Origin: Nemophila menziesii
Lineage: Eukaryota; Streptophyta; Magnoliopsida; Boraginales; Hydrophyllaceae
Assembly (NCBI GenBank): GCA_029959085.1
Contig: JARWIR010000002.1
Location: 41,784,233-41,848,232, forward strand
DNA: 64,000 bases
Direction: 5' to 3'
The position numbers and the translations under genes are program-made. Positions 10,410 to 20,304 of this stretch are shown here, one piece after another; position 1 is the stretch's first letter; each line of letters opens with the position of its first letter. The notes under the pieces are model-generated. The model did not search any database. It saw only the letters and a list, made by a program, of their open reading frames with translations, and had not been told where the DNA came from.

Positions 10410-10569
10410 TAGTTTTTTTTATGTTTTCATGTCTTTTACATTTTTAGTTTTTAATTTATTTTAATTGTTTTTAGTTGATAATGCATATTTGAGGAAGGTA
10501 TTAGTGTTTTTGGGGTGTAGGAATTGGATAAATCGAGTTAGGGAACGCGAGGAAAATTTTTGGAGCAAA

Positions 10570-10965
10570 GGAATGCACCCCGCGGACTACCCCACGGACT
10601 ACCCCATGGTCCGCAGGGATGGTCCGCGTGGTCAAAACCCGTACCACGGGTTGCTACCGCGGGTTTGATCCAGAAACCAGAAAAATTGCCGCGGACTACC
10701 CTCCGGTACACCGCACCATGGTCCGCGCCTCAAAAACGTGTGCCATGGGGTAGGTGCCACGGGTATTTTGACGGAGTTAGCTACAGATGCCTCGGGGTAC
10801 CCTCCGGTACACCGGACCCTAGTCCGCGAGGTCAAAAACCCGTGCCACGGGGTCCTACCACGGGTCTAGACCAGAGAGCAAAAATTTTCGAGCATCAGAT
10901 GTCGCGGACTACCCTGCGGTGCACCCCATGGTCCGCAGGGGTAGTCCGCAGCGCCGCCAGAAGAG
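10570..10965. repeat. GC-rich palindromic tandem array of RT-B
   Basis: Nearly four units, with GCGGACTACCC or its variants near 10581, 10690, 10797 and 10905, so a period of 107-110 bp. The hypervariable core here is CGCGGACTACCC...ATGGTCCGCG rather than CGGTATACCG, while the ACCCGT-CCACGGGT palindrome is kept. The high GC content contrasts with the AT-rich surroundings. Confidence 0.8.
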
Positions 10966-11375
10966 AGAGAAAGTTACGGGATTGAGTTATAAAAGAGGTA
11001 TTAATCCTATTATTCCGAATTTATTAAACCTTAACCCTCTTTTTCTTCTCCACAACTCTCCTAACTCCATTGAAGCTCATCAAAACCTTCACCAATCACT
11101 AAAACACTACCCAATCATCAAGAAAAACACATCAAACCTTCTCTCCACATAATTACAAGAGAGAATCAAGCTACCAATTATCACCAAATTCATTGAATTG
11201 AAGAATCAAAGAGCCAAATTTCACAAATTCATCACACAATTTCTAAAATCCAAGCCTACCCATTACAAATCATCCTCACCCACATAGAGATTCATCACCA
11301 ATTCACCCATCCTAGGCCAAATCAAGCTTGTTCATCCATTAATTCAAGAGTTTATTTCAAGGGTTGCTAAAGCTT

Positions 11376-11388
11376 CGAGTTGGGGGTT
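11376..11388 (+). other. PPT-like motif upstream of the 3' ORF (RT-B)
   Basis: CGAGTTGGGGGTT lies just before the ATG at 11397. It is a copy of the polypurine-tract core GAGTTGGGGGT. Equivalent copies are at 23932 (RT-C), 4883 (RT-A) and 59926 (RT-E). Confidence 0.6.
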
Positions 11389-11396
11389 AATTGAAG

Positions 11397-12593
11397 ATGA
11401 CTAATAGAACAACAATCTTAGCTAACAAGAGAGAGGTGAAGAGTAACAAGGGATTGGATTTAAACAAGAAGAAATCAATTAACAAAGGTGCTAGTTATAA
11501 ATCAAAGGGTAAAGAGAAAGTAGAGAAGAGTGGGATACCTTCGTATGATAGTAATGGTAAAAAGCTTTATTATTATGCAAAGGAGAGAACTCAACCTCAA
11601 CAAGGTCTTATACCTATAAAGAAAGTGGATACTTCAAGAGCTCTGAAGATTTCTGCAGAGAAACAATTAAAAGAACTACCTTTTGCTTATGAGAAAGTAT
11701 TCAAGGAAGAAATTAGAGATGGAGAATACAAGAGATTCTTTGAGCTTGGTGAGAAATTGGGTTGGTCTACGTTCATGGTAAGCCGTTCTGAATTATGTCA
11801 TGAATTAGTTTTGGAGTTCTATCTAGGCCTCCTTAGCCGAGATAGTAACTGTGTTCCGATTAGAGGAGAGTTAGTCCCTTTCACAGTTGAGGAGATTAGA
11901 AACCACTTCAAGTTTAAGAAATTGAAAGGCTTTTGCAAATTTGAAGAAGCAGTTGCTAAACGGAAATTTTTTGATGAGGAATTACTTTTTGAGCATGTTT
12001 TAGACAGGGAGAAAGTGCAATCACATAAGGGAGAATTGAAGGCACCTTGACCTTACAAATATCTTCAAGCAGATGCAAGAATTTGGCACAATTTCCTTAT
12101 TCCTAATGTCTTTGGAAACACACGAACTTTGGATGTGACTATGAAGAACGCGTTACTATTGGACTGTATTTTGAGAGGAGAAGAAGTTGATGTGGCACAG
12201 TTGATCTATGAGGAGGTGATACGATTCTCGGTCTCTCCTAAATCAGTTTATAATGTTAAAGTTCCAACTATGATCACGTGTCTTGTGCGAAAAGCGAATG
12301 TAATATTGGGTGAAGAAGACAAACTCGAGTTTAAAGCAAGTTATATTGATAATGCTTGGATCAAAGAAAGTCTTCGAAGAGCGGGTTCTACTCAAATCTC
12401 GAAGGAAGAAAAGGAGCAAACTTGGCAAGAGAAGATGGCGGAGCGTTTAACGAAATTTGAAGCAGCTCAAACTTCCTTAGTCAATGATGTGGCACAAATC
12501 AACGCTAATCAAGTGCACATCATGAAACTCCTTGAGCAATTAACGAATGGTCCAGCAATTCCAACCTTGGATATCAATGATGCGAGGCAATAG
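11397..12593 (+). pseudogene. 3' ORF of RT-B, PF20167-like 'putative plant transposon protein'
   Basis: A single frame of 399 codons from ATG 11397 to TAG 12591 has one nonsense change: TGA at 12048, where RT-C has TGG (Trp). The N-terminal 80 residues are Lys-rich and look nuclear or nucleic-acid directed. A central region carries EFYLGLLSRD, then IRGELVPFTVEEIRNHF, then WHNFLIPNVFG and ALLLDCILRGEEVDVAQLI. I recognise this as the domain found in Athila-type retrotransposon 3' ORFs and annotated in many plant genomes as a putative plant transposon protein. The C-terminus (about 330-390) is a predicted coiled coil. The function of the domain is not established. It occupies the env-like position but shows no signal peptide or membrane segment. 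Confidence 0.72.
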
Positions 12594-12598
12594 CCTCG
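12583..12598 (+). other. Perfect hairpin over the 3' ORF stop codon (RT-B)
   Basis: CGAGGC, loop AATA, GCCTCG; the TAG stop spans loop and stem. It is conserved in RT-C (25153-25168) and, with a wobble pair, in RT-A and RT-E, where the ORF itself is deleted. Confidence 0.7.
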
Positions 12599-12681
12599 AG
12601 AGTATGTTCTCTTTCTTCCTTACCATTTCTGTAAATATGTGTATCTGCTAATTTTAATTTCTGTTTTTTCGAGTCTTTTTC

Positions 12682-12701
12682 GAGTCGTGGGGACACGGCT
12701 C
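12682..12701 (+). other. Conserved 8-bp stem hairpin downstream of the 3' ORF (RT-B)
   Basis: GAGTCGTG, loop GGGA, CACGGCTC, immediately upstream of the PPT-like tract at 12703. Confidence 0.7.
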
Positions 12702-12702
12702 A

Positions 12703-12720
12703 TTTTTGAGTTGGGGGTGT
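12703..12720 (+). other. PPT-like motif downstream of the 3' ORF (RT-B)
   Basis: TTTTTGAGTTGGGGGTGT matches the true polypurine tract beside the 3' LTRs, but lies over 1 kb upstream of where the 3' LTR would be. It could act as a second plus-strand origin; this is inference. Confidence 0.55.
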
Positions 12721-13241
12721 GGGGATTCGTTGTCTCTCATCTCCATTTTTCTGTTTTTTGGGTGAAATTAAAATTTTTGATACATGGGATTTAGATGTAG
12801 AGTGTGTTTACATGCTTGAAAGCATAAGCTCAGAAGATTAAAGATAGTAAGTGATATGTTTATGAGCTATGTATTTGTATGCTTTGAGTATTTGCAGGAA
12901 AACACACGTTGATAGTAAAGAAAAGATTAGTGAGCAATGTGATAGAAAGTATGTTCGATCTCAGGGAACCTTGAGAAGTGTGTAGGCCGTGAGATCCAAG
13001 CTAGTTGAAAAACCATTTGATGAAAGTGCTAAAGGTAAGAAATCTTCGATATTACATAGTGTAGAAAGTGATCAAGGCGGTTCTTTCATATTTTTAAGCC
13101 TTTGAAGCCTTTTTATACCTTCTCACCTTGTGATTTTGATTTTATATGCTATATCCTTCTCAGCCCCTCCTTTCTAAAGCCTTTTGATTGAACCACGTTA
13201 TAAGCCATATCCTTTAGATTTTAGGACTTTTCCATATAACC
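12721..13241 (+). other. Truncated 3' untranslated region of RT-B
   Basis: Non-coding; aligns with 25275-25805 of RT-C up to the CTTTTCCATATAAC junction at 13240, where similarity ends abruptly. Confidence 0.7.
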
Positions 13242-13935
13242 TGTTATTAATTGGGTCTTTTACATTATTCTGTAATTGGTGAATATTTACTGTTTTTGGA
13301 GTAGCTAATTAATAACGGGTTTTAGTATCTAGGCTGTTTCACATAGTGGCGTGTGGATCATCTTGACGGGGGGCTTAGGTATGGACTTAATTACTCAATA
13401 TAAAATAGAAACTATTTAACTTTAACGAGTGTAGTTAATTTTAGGGCCAATGAGGTAATTTAGCTTAATCATTCGAAAGTTGATCATATTTACCCTGACG
13501 GGACTAGTGACGCTCTAGAATAGCTTTGTAGTCCACCCTTATGTGGGTACAAAGACTCTTGAATCCCGACCAATGTTTATTGACCAATTTGACCTTTAAA
13601 CAACATATGATATGAGCTAGAGTTAGGAGGATCCCTTACGTTTCTCAAGTACCGCCTTACCTTTCTTGCGTCCAGCTATTTATTATTTGCGTCTTGTCAT
13701 TTATTTACATTTTCATATTAGTCTTTCATACTTAGGATTAATACGAACCAACAAATCAATCATTATATCTTTTATTTGCTTTCATAATTGCAACCATTCA
13801 TTAACTGAAAAGCATTGTAGTTAACCATACCCTCCCTGCGAACGATCCTGTTATCACTATTATTACTTGGGACAACCGTACACTTGCGGTTGTGGTTCTC
13901 TCATTTATTGCATTATTATTAGAACACACAAAGGA
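13242..13935 (+). mobile_element. LTR fragment of an unrelated retrotransposon
   Basis: The stretch begins with TGTTATTAATTGGG. It contains CCCTGACGGG and a terminal segment (CCCTGCGAACGATCC, ACAACCGTACACTTGCGGTTG) of the kind seen near the 3' ends of plant LTRs. It has no coding capacity. Its left edge coincides with the truncation of RT-B. The right edge is uncertain, somewhere near GAACACACAAAGG. No matching second LTR was found in the window. Confidence 0.45.
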
Positions 13936-13957
13936 CCACCAGTAACCTTTATAGCCA

Positions 13958-14050
13958 TGAAAGAAAAAAGAAAAAAGAAGAAAGAAGAAAGAAAAAAGTA
14001 AAAAGAAAAAAGAAAAAAGAAAAAAGAGAAAAGAAAAAAGAAAAAAGATA
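13958..14050 (+). repeat. (GAAAAAA)n low-complexity tract
   Basis: Purine-rich GAAAAAA/GAAAGAAA units. A related tract is at 46335-46430 at the same place relative to the following repeated segment. The poly-Phe reading frame on the other strand is an artefact. Confidence 0.85.
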
Positions 14051-14302
14051 GAGAAATATTTCGTCAATATATAAAATGCTTAGTCAACTCGTCACTTTAT
14101 TGCCCTAACTTAGACGCTTAATTCTCTTACTTTACATCTAACGATCGCTCAGATGCAAAATCATCAAGTCGCGCCTTTTTCAGAGAACCATCTCGTTCAT
14201 TATATATGCACTTTTCTGCCTGCTAATGAGACCCACACACCCCGCCACACAACTTCTCTGTCCCTCCTTATAGGTAATTCTAATTAATAAATCAATAATT
14301 TG

Positions 14303-14505
14303 GAAAAATATGGATTATTTTGCCTAATATAGGGACCTATATTGTAATTAGTTCAAATTTTGTTGTTGTTTTGCATATTATAGGAGTTATTATATAATTC
14401 GTTCAAAATATAGGTTATTTTGCATTTATAGCGACCTATAAATCCCAAAATATAGGGACCTATGATGAAATTTTGTAAAATATAGGGATTTTTATGGTAA
14501 TAAAG
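14303..14505. repeat. 'TATAGGGACCTATA' phrase repeat, copy 1
   Basis: Imperfect reiteration of units such as AAAATATAGGGACCTAT and TTTTGCATATTATAGG at irregular 40-50 bp spacing. Equivalent blocks are at 30121-30310 and 46700-46895, and a more diverged one at 34680-35110. No coding potential. Confidence 0.6.
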
Positions 14506-14702
14506 TTACACTGCCCCTGAACTCCCTTGGTCTCCCAACAAAAACTCCCTACTCAGCCCATGTAAGTTAATAATAGTTCTTTCAATTGACTTAAGTTAAG
14601 AATTACGATTTAGTATCATCTTCCACTTTCTTTCACCAACTCAGTGAAGAAGGTGAGGTTTCTCAGCACACTAAACGCATTTTCTATGTTATACTATTGT
14701 GC

Positions 14703-14705
<3 letters not shown>

Positions 14706-14751
<46 letters not shown>
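14706..14751. repeat. (AT)n microsatellite
   Basis: About 23 uninterrupted AT dinucleotides; the SD-2 counterpart is shorter (47085-47111). Confidence 0.95.
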
Positions 14752-14752
<1 letters not shown>

Positions 14753-15108
14753 TAGTGATAAGCCTATTAAATAGAAACATATTAAATATAAACATAGGCA
14801 TATATAAGTATAAAATCTAGATTAAATCTAATTGATCAATAATTTTACATATTTACTAAATTAGAACAAAATGTTAACATAGATTTGATGCTTTCAACAT
14901 TTTATATTCTGCATAGGTCAATCTACACATGTCAAGAATAAGGTCAATGATCATGTCATTTCAATTTGCCATCAACAATACTAAGTATGATGGTAAGATT
15001 TAGTAATTGATCTTGGCGTAAAATACATGTTTTTGCTGTATATACTTATTATGTAATGTAATACATGAAAGAAAGTTTGATGTACTTTATTCCTGGTTTT
15101 TTTAATAG

Positions 15109-15510
15109 GTCACTATTCCTGATACTAGTAGGAGCAAATCTTCTGCTCTGATCTGGCGGACTCATTGTGACGATATACAAAGAATGTTTGAAAAAACACG
15201 TTGCGACAACAACAGAAATGTAGTTGATGGATGCATGGAGTATCTACCCGGAATTACTCCTTTTCCAGCTGATCCATCCGCCATTGTTTGTGCGGCTTGT
15301 GGTTGTCACCGTAACTTCCACCGTAAGGAAAAGATGCTCCTTCCTCCACCAGCTCGTGTGGAAATTGTAAATCCACCAGTTGATGGTGAGCAATTATTAA
15401 TGAATGAAGATATTGTAATATTCACTGAAAGGAGTGACCAAATTCTTACATGTAGAAGAGAGAAAATGAGAAATGTGAAACCAAAAAGTCAAAAGAAGAA
15501 TAAGAATTGA
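15109..15510 (+). pseudogene. ZF-HD (mini zinc finger) domain fused to an AAA-ATPase C-terminal tail
   Basis: From a possible splice acceptor (TTTTTTTAATAG, exon from 15109) one frame is open for 133 codons to TGA 15508. It contains VDGCMEYLPG and then CAACGCHRNFHRKE (15289-15330), the second half of the ZF-HD dimerisation zinc finger of plant ZF-HD and MIF proteins. The first half, YKECLKKHVA (15176-15205), is present but in another frame, so a frameshift breaks the domain. The finger runs in frame into VDGEQLLMNEDIVIF...KSQKKNKN, which matches the AAA-ATPase tail at 16074-16199. The homeodomain is absent. MIF proteins sequester ZF-HD factors; whether this chimera is ever translated is unknown. 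SD-2 carries the same fusion and the same first frameshift. Confidence 0.72.
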
Positions 15511-15744
15511 TGTTTAGAATATAGATTGAGTAATTCAAAAATCAATATTATGGTGTACTATTATTTTGAAAATTATTTGTTGCTTTATTATTTTACTTTA
15601 AATTATGCTAGAACATATGTTGTTATAACAAACAATAATTAAAGTTTTGGAACAAAAAAAACAATAATTGAAGTAATACCTTTTGATTAGTATTTGTTCT
15701 TATCCATCATCTTCTTTGCTCATGCTTGACAGAGATTTTACGCC

Positions 15745-16199
15745 AGCCACACGATTACTAAATTTCATAGATGGACTGTGTAGATGAGCAAATAATAATA
15801 TTCACTACCAATAATATAGATTGATTAGCCATGCCTGGTCGAATGGATATGCACATTAAGATGTTCCTTCAAGACTTTAGCAGCTAATTATATTGGAATT
15901 ATTCATCAGTCTCTCTTTGATGTTGTAGAGACGACCAAGGTAATATTATATACCTTTAGATAAAGTAATATTTTTAAAGTTGTCACAAAATATTTTTTGT
16001 TTGTTTTTTCTTTTTCCATATACCACCTTGTTTTAAAGATTATAGTCACTCATATAAGTAATATGTTCAACAGGTGACTCCTGGTGAGAAATTATTAAGG
16101 AATGAAGATATTGATATTCCACTAGAAGGAGTGACAAAATTCTTACATGAAAAGAAAAGAGAAAACGAGGAACGTGAAGCCAAAAAGTCAAAAAATTAA
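15745..16199 (+). pseudogene. AATP1/BCS1-like AAA-ATPase C-terminal fragment (SD-0)
   Basis: Pieces in order on the plus strand: RLLNFIDGL, then EQIIIFTTNNID, then MPGRMDMHIKM, then FKTLAANYIG and LFDVVE. These match the sensor-1 to sensor-2 region and the lid of plant AAA-type mitochondrial/ER ATPases of the AATP1/BCS1-like family (LLNFIDGLWSSCG, FTTNH, PGRMDMHI). Next come a GT-AG intron (15940-16073) and a last exon VTPGEKLLRNEDIDIP...KKSKN ending at TAA 16197. Frameshifts after DGL and after HIKM, and one in-frame stop, make it a pseudogene. The Walker A and B part is missing. Confidence 0.78.
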
Positions 16200-17373
16200 G
16201 AAATGGTCGCCGAAGAGGAGAAAGAAACTGTTTACAATATAGATTGAGTAATTCACAAAGCAATTCTATGGTGTACTATTATTTCGCAAAGTATTTTTTG
16301 CTTTATTATTTTACTTCAGTTTACATTTAGCAAGAGCTGTGTAACTTTTATTGTTTTTAAAAAGTAACTATATTTATCCAAAACCAGAGGGAACATATGT
16401 TGTAAGAAAAAAAAAATTGAACAGATACCTTTAATAAGTATTTGTTCTTATCCATTGTCTTCGTTTCTCATGTATAGAGCTCTTAAACCATTGAGAATCA
16501 GTCGCGGCTCCATCAGACATAATAGAATGTATACAACATCTTTTCCAAGTGGAAAAGGGCAGACAAGGAGGTGTTGGCTACGAAAATTACACCATGACCT
16601 CCACCATTACTCATCAACTTGTTCATTTATTACGCGATTCTCCTATTAACATTTAATATTTTTTTAATCTCCTTACACCTCCTGTGAATAATGTAGGAAC
16701 TTGTATAAAGGCCAACCTTACACAAGTTCCTACATTATCTATTCATAGACTCCTTTATTAGATTGTCTTTGATGTATTACTTAATAATAAAGCTTCAAAA
16801 GAACCTACCTTAGTTTTTGTTCAAGTTTTAAATTATATAATAGAGAATATCAAGTCATGTATGTCAGATTTAGGAAATTATTCTGAATTTAATGTAAGTA
16901 TATTACTTAAGGCTATTTTTATCAACCATTTATGATGAGTAATTAATATAGTTTCTCGATCATACCTGGTGACAATAAATGATTAATTCAATATAACTTA
17001 CAGATAATTTACAAAAGCTACTTGTGCTAAGAATAGAAGCGACCTGGGTTACATAATGCAATAAGAGAATATGGTAATCTAGAATAAATATCTTCTTTAT
17101 GATTGACGAATCATCCTCTTATTGCTTGTTCAAGTGTCTCCTTGGTAATGGTCAATTCTTGTGGTCCTACACTTTCACGATTAAGTTTACTTTTCAATAG
17201 AAATTTCATAACCAACTGTATTTTTATTTGCCACATTATATTGACTTAGAGATGGTCGAGGATAAGAATTTCCAAGCATTATACTCTATCTAGTAGAAAC
17301 CAAAGCTGATATCATAGTAACCATAATTAGGAATACTGGAGTAGCTACTCCTTCATTCATTTGAGATATATAT

Positions 17374-18258
17374 TTCGGACCAACGTTTTCTAAAAACTGC
17401 AATGGTAAAAACCACTTATTTTATATCATACCCGTAATAATTGGTTTGGACCCGGGATGGAACTAAGACTTATGGAGGAGTTAGAGTAACAATCACCCAT
17501 AGAGAACAGAGTGGTTGATGTATGAGGTATTGCAGACTAATTTTATCGTTAATAGGGAACATGTGGCTAGGGTCTTCTTCAAATAGGTCAAAACAAATAC
17601 TAAAGTATCCTAAACAATTAAAAAATACCTAAAGAAATTAAAATAAGTGGCAAAAAGCATGGACCACAGAGTGACTGAGTAGCTAGTCGCTAAGTAAAGA
17701 GTCACTGACTAGCGAGTTGCTAAGTAACAAGTTACTAAGTATCAACACTATTAATCTCTAGCCAACACACACTACCAACACCGACATCAGGGAGTATTTT
17801 CTCATAGATTTCACTGAATATCAGCAATATTCATCTCTGATCACCACCGACATCGCCAAATAGCATACTTAGTGATTTAATGAGTACGAAAAAGTCACTA
17901 AGTATACTCAATAATTCTTTGAGTATAGTAAGCAATTTACTTAGTATGCAAAGTAAATCACTAAGTATGCTTAATGAATTGTCAAATTATTACCTAAAGT
18001 ACGGCGTTTTAACACAAAAATAAAGTAGAAAATTGTACAAATTTTATTTTTATTATATAAAAGAATATTACAACCCTTAATAAAAAATATCCAAACTAAA
18101 TATTACAGAAGTTACATTCCTTAAAAAGATATAAAATTCCAATAATACAAAAAAAAAAACAATCTCACCTACCATGAACAAACACAAAAGTTCGTTAAGC
18201 TTAGCTTGGACCTTCGAAATTCGGCCTCATCTGCCATAGAAGTCGAACAAAAGCTTCA
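17374..18258. other. Unique AT-rich spacer with short CACTAAGTAT-type repeats
   Basis: No gene recognised. 17660-17750 and 17860-17985 hold many dispersed copies of ACTAAGTA/TACTTAGT in both orientations. The stretch separates SD-0 from SD-1 and does not match elsewhere in the window. Confidence 0.55.
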
Positions 18259-18610
18259 AAAAAACTCTGGTCTGCTAGTAAAAGTAATATCTACAAGGAT
18301 CTGGAACCATTTTTTGAAGATGTAAGGCTAAGAACTACGATTTTCCATGGTTGGATCTTTATTACACAATCACAACTCCATTACATCTATGACAAGAATA
18401 AACATAGTCGTCGGAGGGTATGACCCGTCTTGTAGCCACCGTGAAACACCATTTCTGTTGGTTGGGGTGGGTTGGAAAGAGGTTAGATAGTATAGAGAGT
18501 GATTTAAGATATGTATGTGAGAAATATGATATATGTGTATTTAGTATGTATAGTGAGTAAAAAACATTTGAACGTAAAATGTGTAGTAGAAAATAATGTT
18601 ATATTGTTAA

Positions 18611-18615
18611 ATATT
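18611..18615 (+). repeat. RT-C target-site duplication, left
   Basis: ATATT; the right copy is ATATA at 28264-28268 (one difference). The empty site in SD-2 reads ATATT at 43260-43264, once only. Confidence 0.75.
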
Positions 18616-20152
18616 TGATGTCTCCTCATTTGTGATGAATTAATATAAAGATGAGACATCATTTTTAGTGTTTTAGAAGTCTTTCTAGTCGATTTTCGTA
18701 TGAATTATTACACTTTCCTATTTCTAGTCTTGATTTCATGAATTATTATTTCTAGAGCATATTGGGTTTAATTGTGTATTTAGTTTGAAGCTTTAAAGAT
18801 AATTATGGAGATTAATTAATTACCAAGTCAAAGGCTAAGAGATAAGGAAAGAAGATAAGCATGGAAGTTGAAGATAAGGAAACAAAAGCTAAAGTATGAA
18901 AAGGAAAAGCTGCCAAATAAATCTGAATTTCACCACCCATGACCACAAATCAACTTATATCTCAAAATCTGTGAGGAATTTGGAAGAACGGTCAAGAGTA
19001 AAGTTAAATTTCTTTCTTAGGCGATGAATCTCGACCACTCATACGCATCAAACAGATAAGAATTTAAGCTGTTAGGACCAAAAAAAATGGAGCTGATTTG
19101 ATATATTAGGGTTATGAATTTGAGTTGGGCTAGGATTCCAATACTTTCCTTCTCCTTCAAGAAAAAGAATTAGGGCTTCTATACACCTATAAATACAGCC
19201 TTATATCACTTGTAAATCATCCTTCCCTCATAATAACTAGTCCTTAGGTTTATTATCATTAGAATTATTGTAGAGAGCAAGATGACATCTTTCATTATTT
19301 ATTTTAGTTTATTTCTATCAGGTATGAACTAATTCTCCCATAACTTGGGTTTTGCATCATGTATTATCTATGAATTCTATTTTCTTTCTGTTTAAGTTTC
19401 TTTTGGAATTATATGTTTTAATCTGATATTAGCTTCTTACCTAAATATTTGTTTATGTTTTTTGAATTAATGACTGTTTTCCTTGCTAGTGCACGAGTAT
19501 AGAATTACATTAATAGTAGTTAGATGATCACCTTAGCTACGTGTCTAATTATTAAAACACCACATAACGTCTAGTGTTGATATTGGTCTTGACAACACAA
19601 ATTCTAGCTAGATAGTCATTAGGGTGTGTTTTCACCACTATCACCATGTTTGGAATTGATTGCTTAGGGCCTTGGTTGCGCTTGATAACCCTATTTAAAC
19701 CAGCCCCGTGGTGTGTCTATAGCCCCCTTAGTCGCTCTCCAGGTCTAAGGTATGGGAATTTAGAATCTTGACTAAGTATCTACGAGCTAATTATCTCCCT
19801 TATTAACGAGAATTTGATAGAAAAAATTAGAAGGATTAGTGTATACTAGCAAAACCTATGCTATACTTCTCATCTCATATTTCTTATCTTTTATTTTATT
19901 GTCTTTTATTTTCATTAGTTTAATCATTAATCTCTCAATTGTTCCTATTTACTTTCTGTTTTTAATTAATTACTGTCTACTCGTAAATTCTGCTCATTCG
20001 TGTAGCACACTAAGTCCCTGAGAACGAATTCAACTTATCATTAGAACTTGCATACGTCCTGTAATACTTGCAATACTGTGCTTGTCTAGGGTGAAAGTGC
20101 ATTGGTTTCTGGCTCAATTTATCTTATTTTTATCACACCCTAGGCGACACCA
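18616..20152 (+). repeat. RT-C 5' LTR
   Basis: 1537 bp, TGATGTCTCC to GGCGACACCA, with the terminal 9-bp inverted repeat TGATGTCTC...GAGACATCA. Confidence 0.92.
19188..19195 (+). promoter_or_regulatory. TATA box of RT-C 5' LTR
   Basis: TATAAATA in the same context as at 6365 and 27299. Confidence 0.6.
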
Positions 20153-20158
20153 TATTTT

Positions 20159-20176
20159 TGGCGCCGTTGCCAGGGA
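20159..20176 (+). promoter_or_regulatory. Primer binding site, tRNA-Asp (RT-C)
   Basis: TGGCGCCGTTGCCAGGGA, one mismatch to the complement of the tRNA-Asp 3' end, six bases after the LTR. Confidence 0.85.
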
Positions 20177-20304
20177 CTTGTGTCTTGTTAGAGTGTGGGC
20201 TATCTATTTCGAGTAATAGTTTTTAGTTATTTTTTTTAGTACTTAGTTTTTATTTTTTCAGATTTACGCTTGGGGTTTGCTTTAGTCTTGTTTAGGTTTT
20301 CACC

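Larger units (their letters stand above)
5798..13241 (+). mobile_element. RT-B: 3'-truncated Athila-like non-autonomous LTR retrotransposon
   Basis: The order is 5' LTR (5798-7299), tRNA-Asp PBS (7306-7323), gag-protease-integrase-tail ORF (7546-10347), post-gag motif, GC-rich palindromic array, PPT-like motif, 3' ORF (11397-12593), two hairpins, second PPT-like motif, and part of the 3' untranslated region. Similarity to RT-C stops near 13241, where an unrelated LTR begins, so the polypurine tract and 3' LTR are lost. It is inserted into RT-A in opposite orientation. No RT, RNase H or integrase core is encoded between protease and LTR. Confidence 0.88.
14051..17373 (+). repeat. SD-0: repeated segment with ZF-HD and AAA-ATPase remnants
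   Basis: Matches 46431-49703 (SD-2) from AATATAAAATGCTTAGTCAACT to TTTGAGATATATATT, with many small differences. Parts also match 29980-32050 (SD-1). It contains TATAGGGACC-type phrases (14303-14505), an AT microsatellite, the ZF-HD/AAA-tail chimera (15109-15510), an AAA-ATPase fragment (15745-16199), and about 1.2 kb without a recognised gene (16200-17373). Confidence 0.8.

Noticed and set aside
11397..12593. Envelope-like protein in the 3' ORF
   Set aside because: It sits in the env-like position, but has no signal peptide, no transmembrane segment and no Cys-rich ectodomain; its motifs fit the PF20167-like transposon protein instead.
13801..14067. Phe/Leu-rich 88-codon minus-strand frame
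   Set aside because: Translation of the GAAAAAA low-complexity tract.
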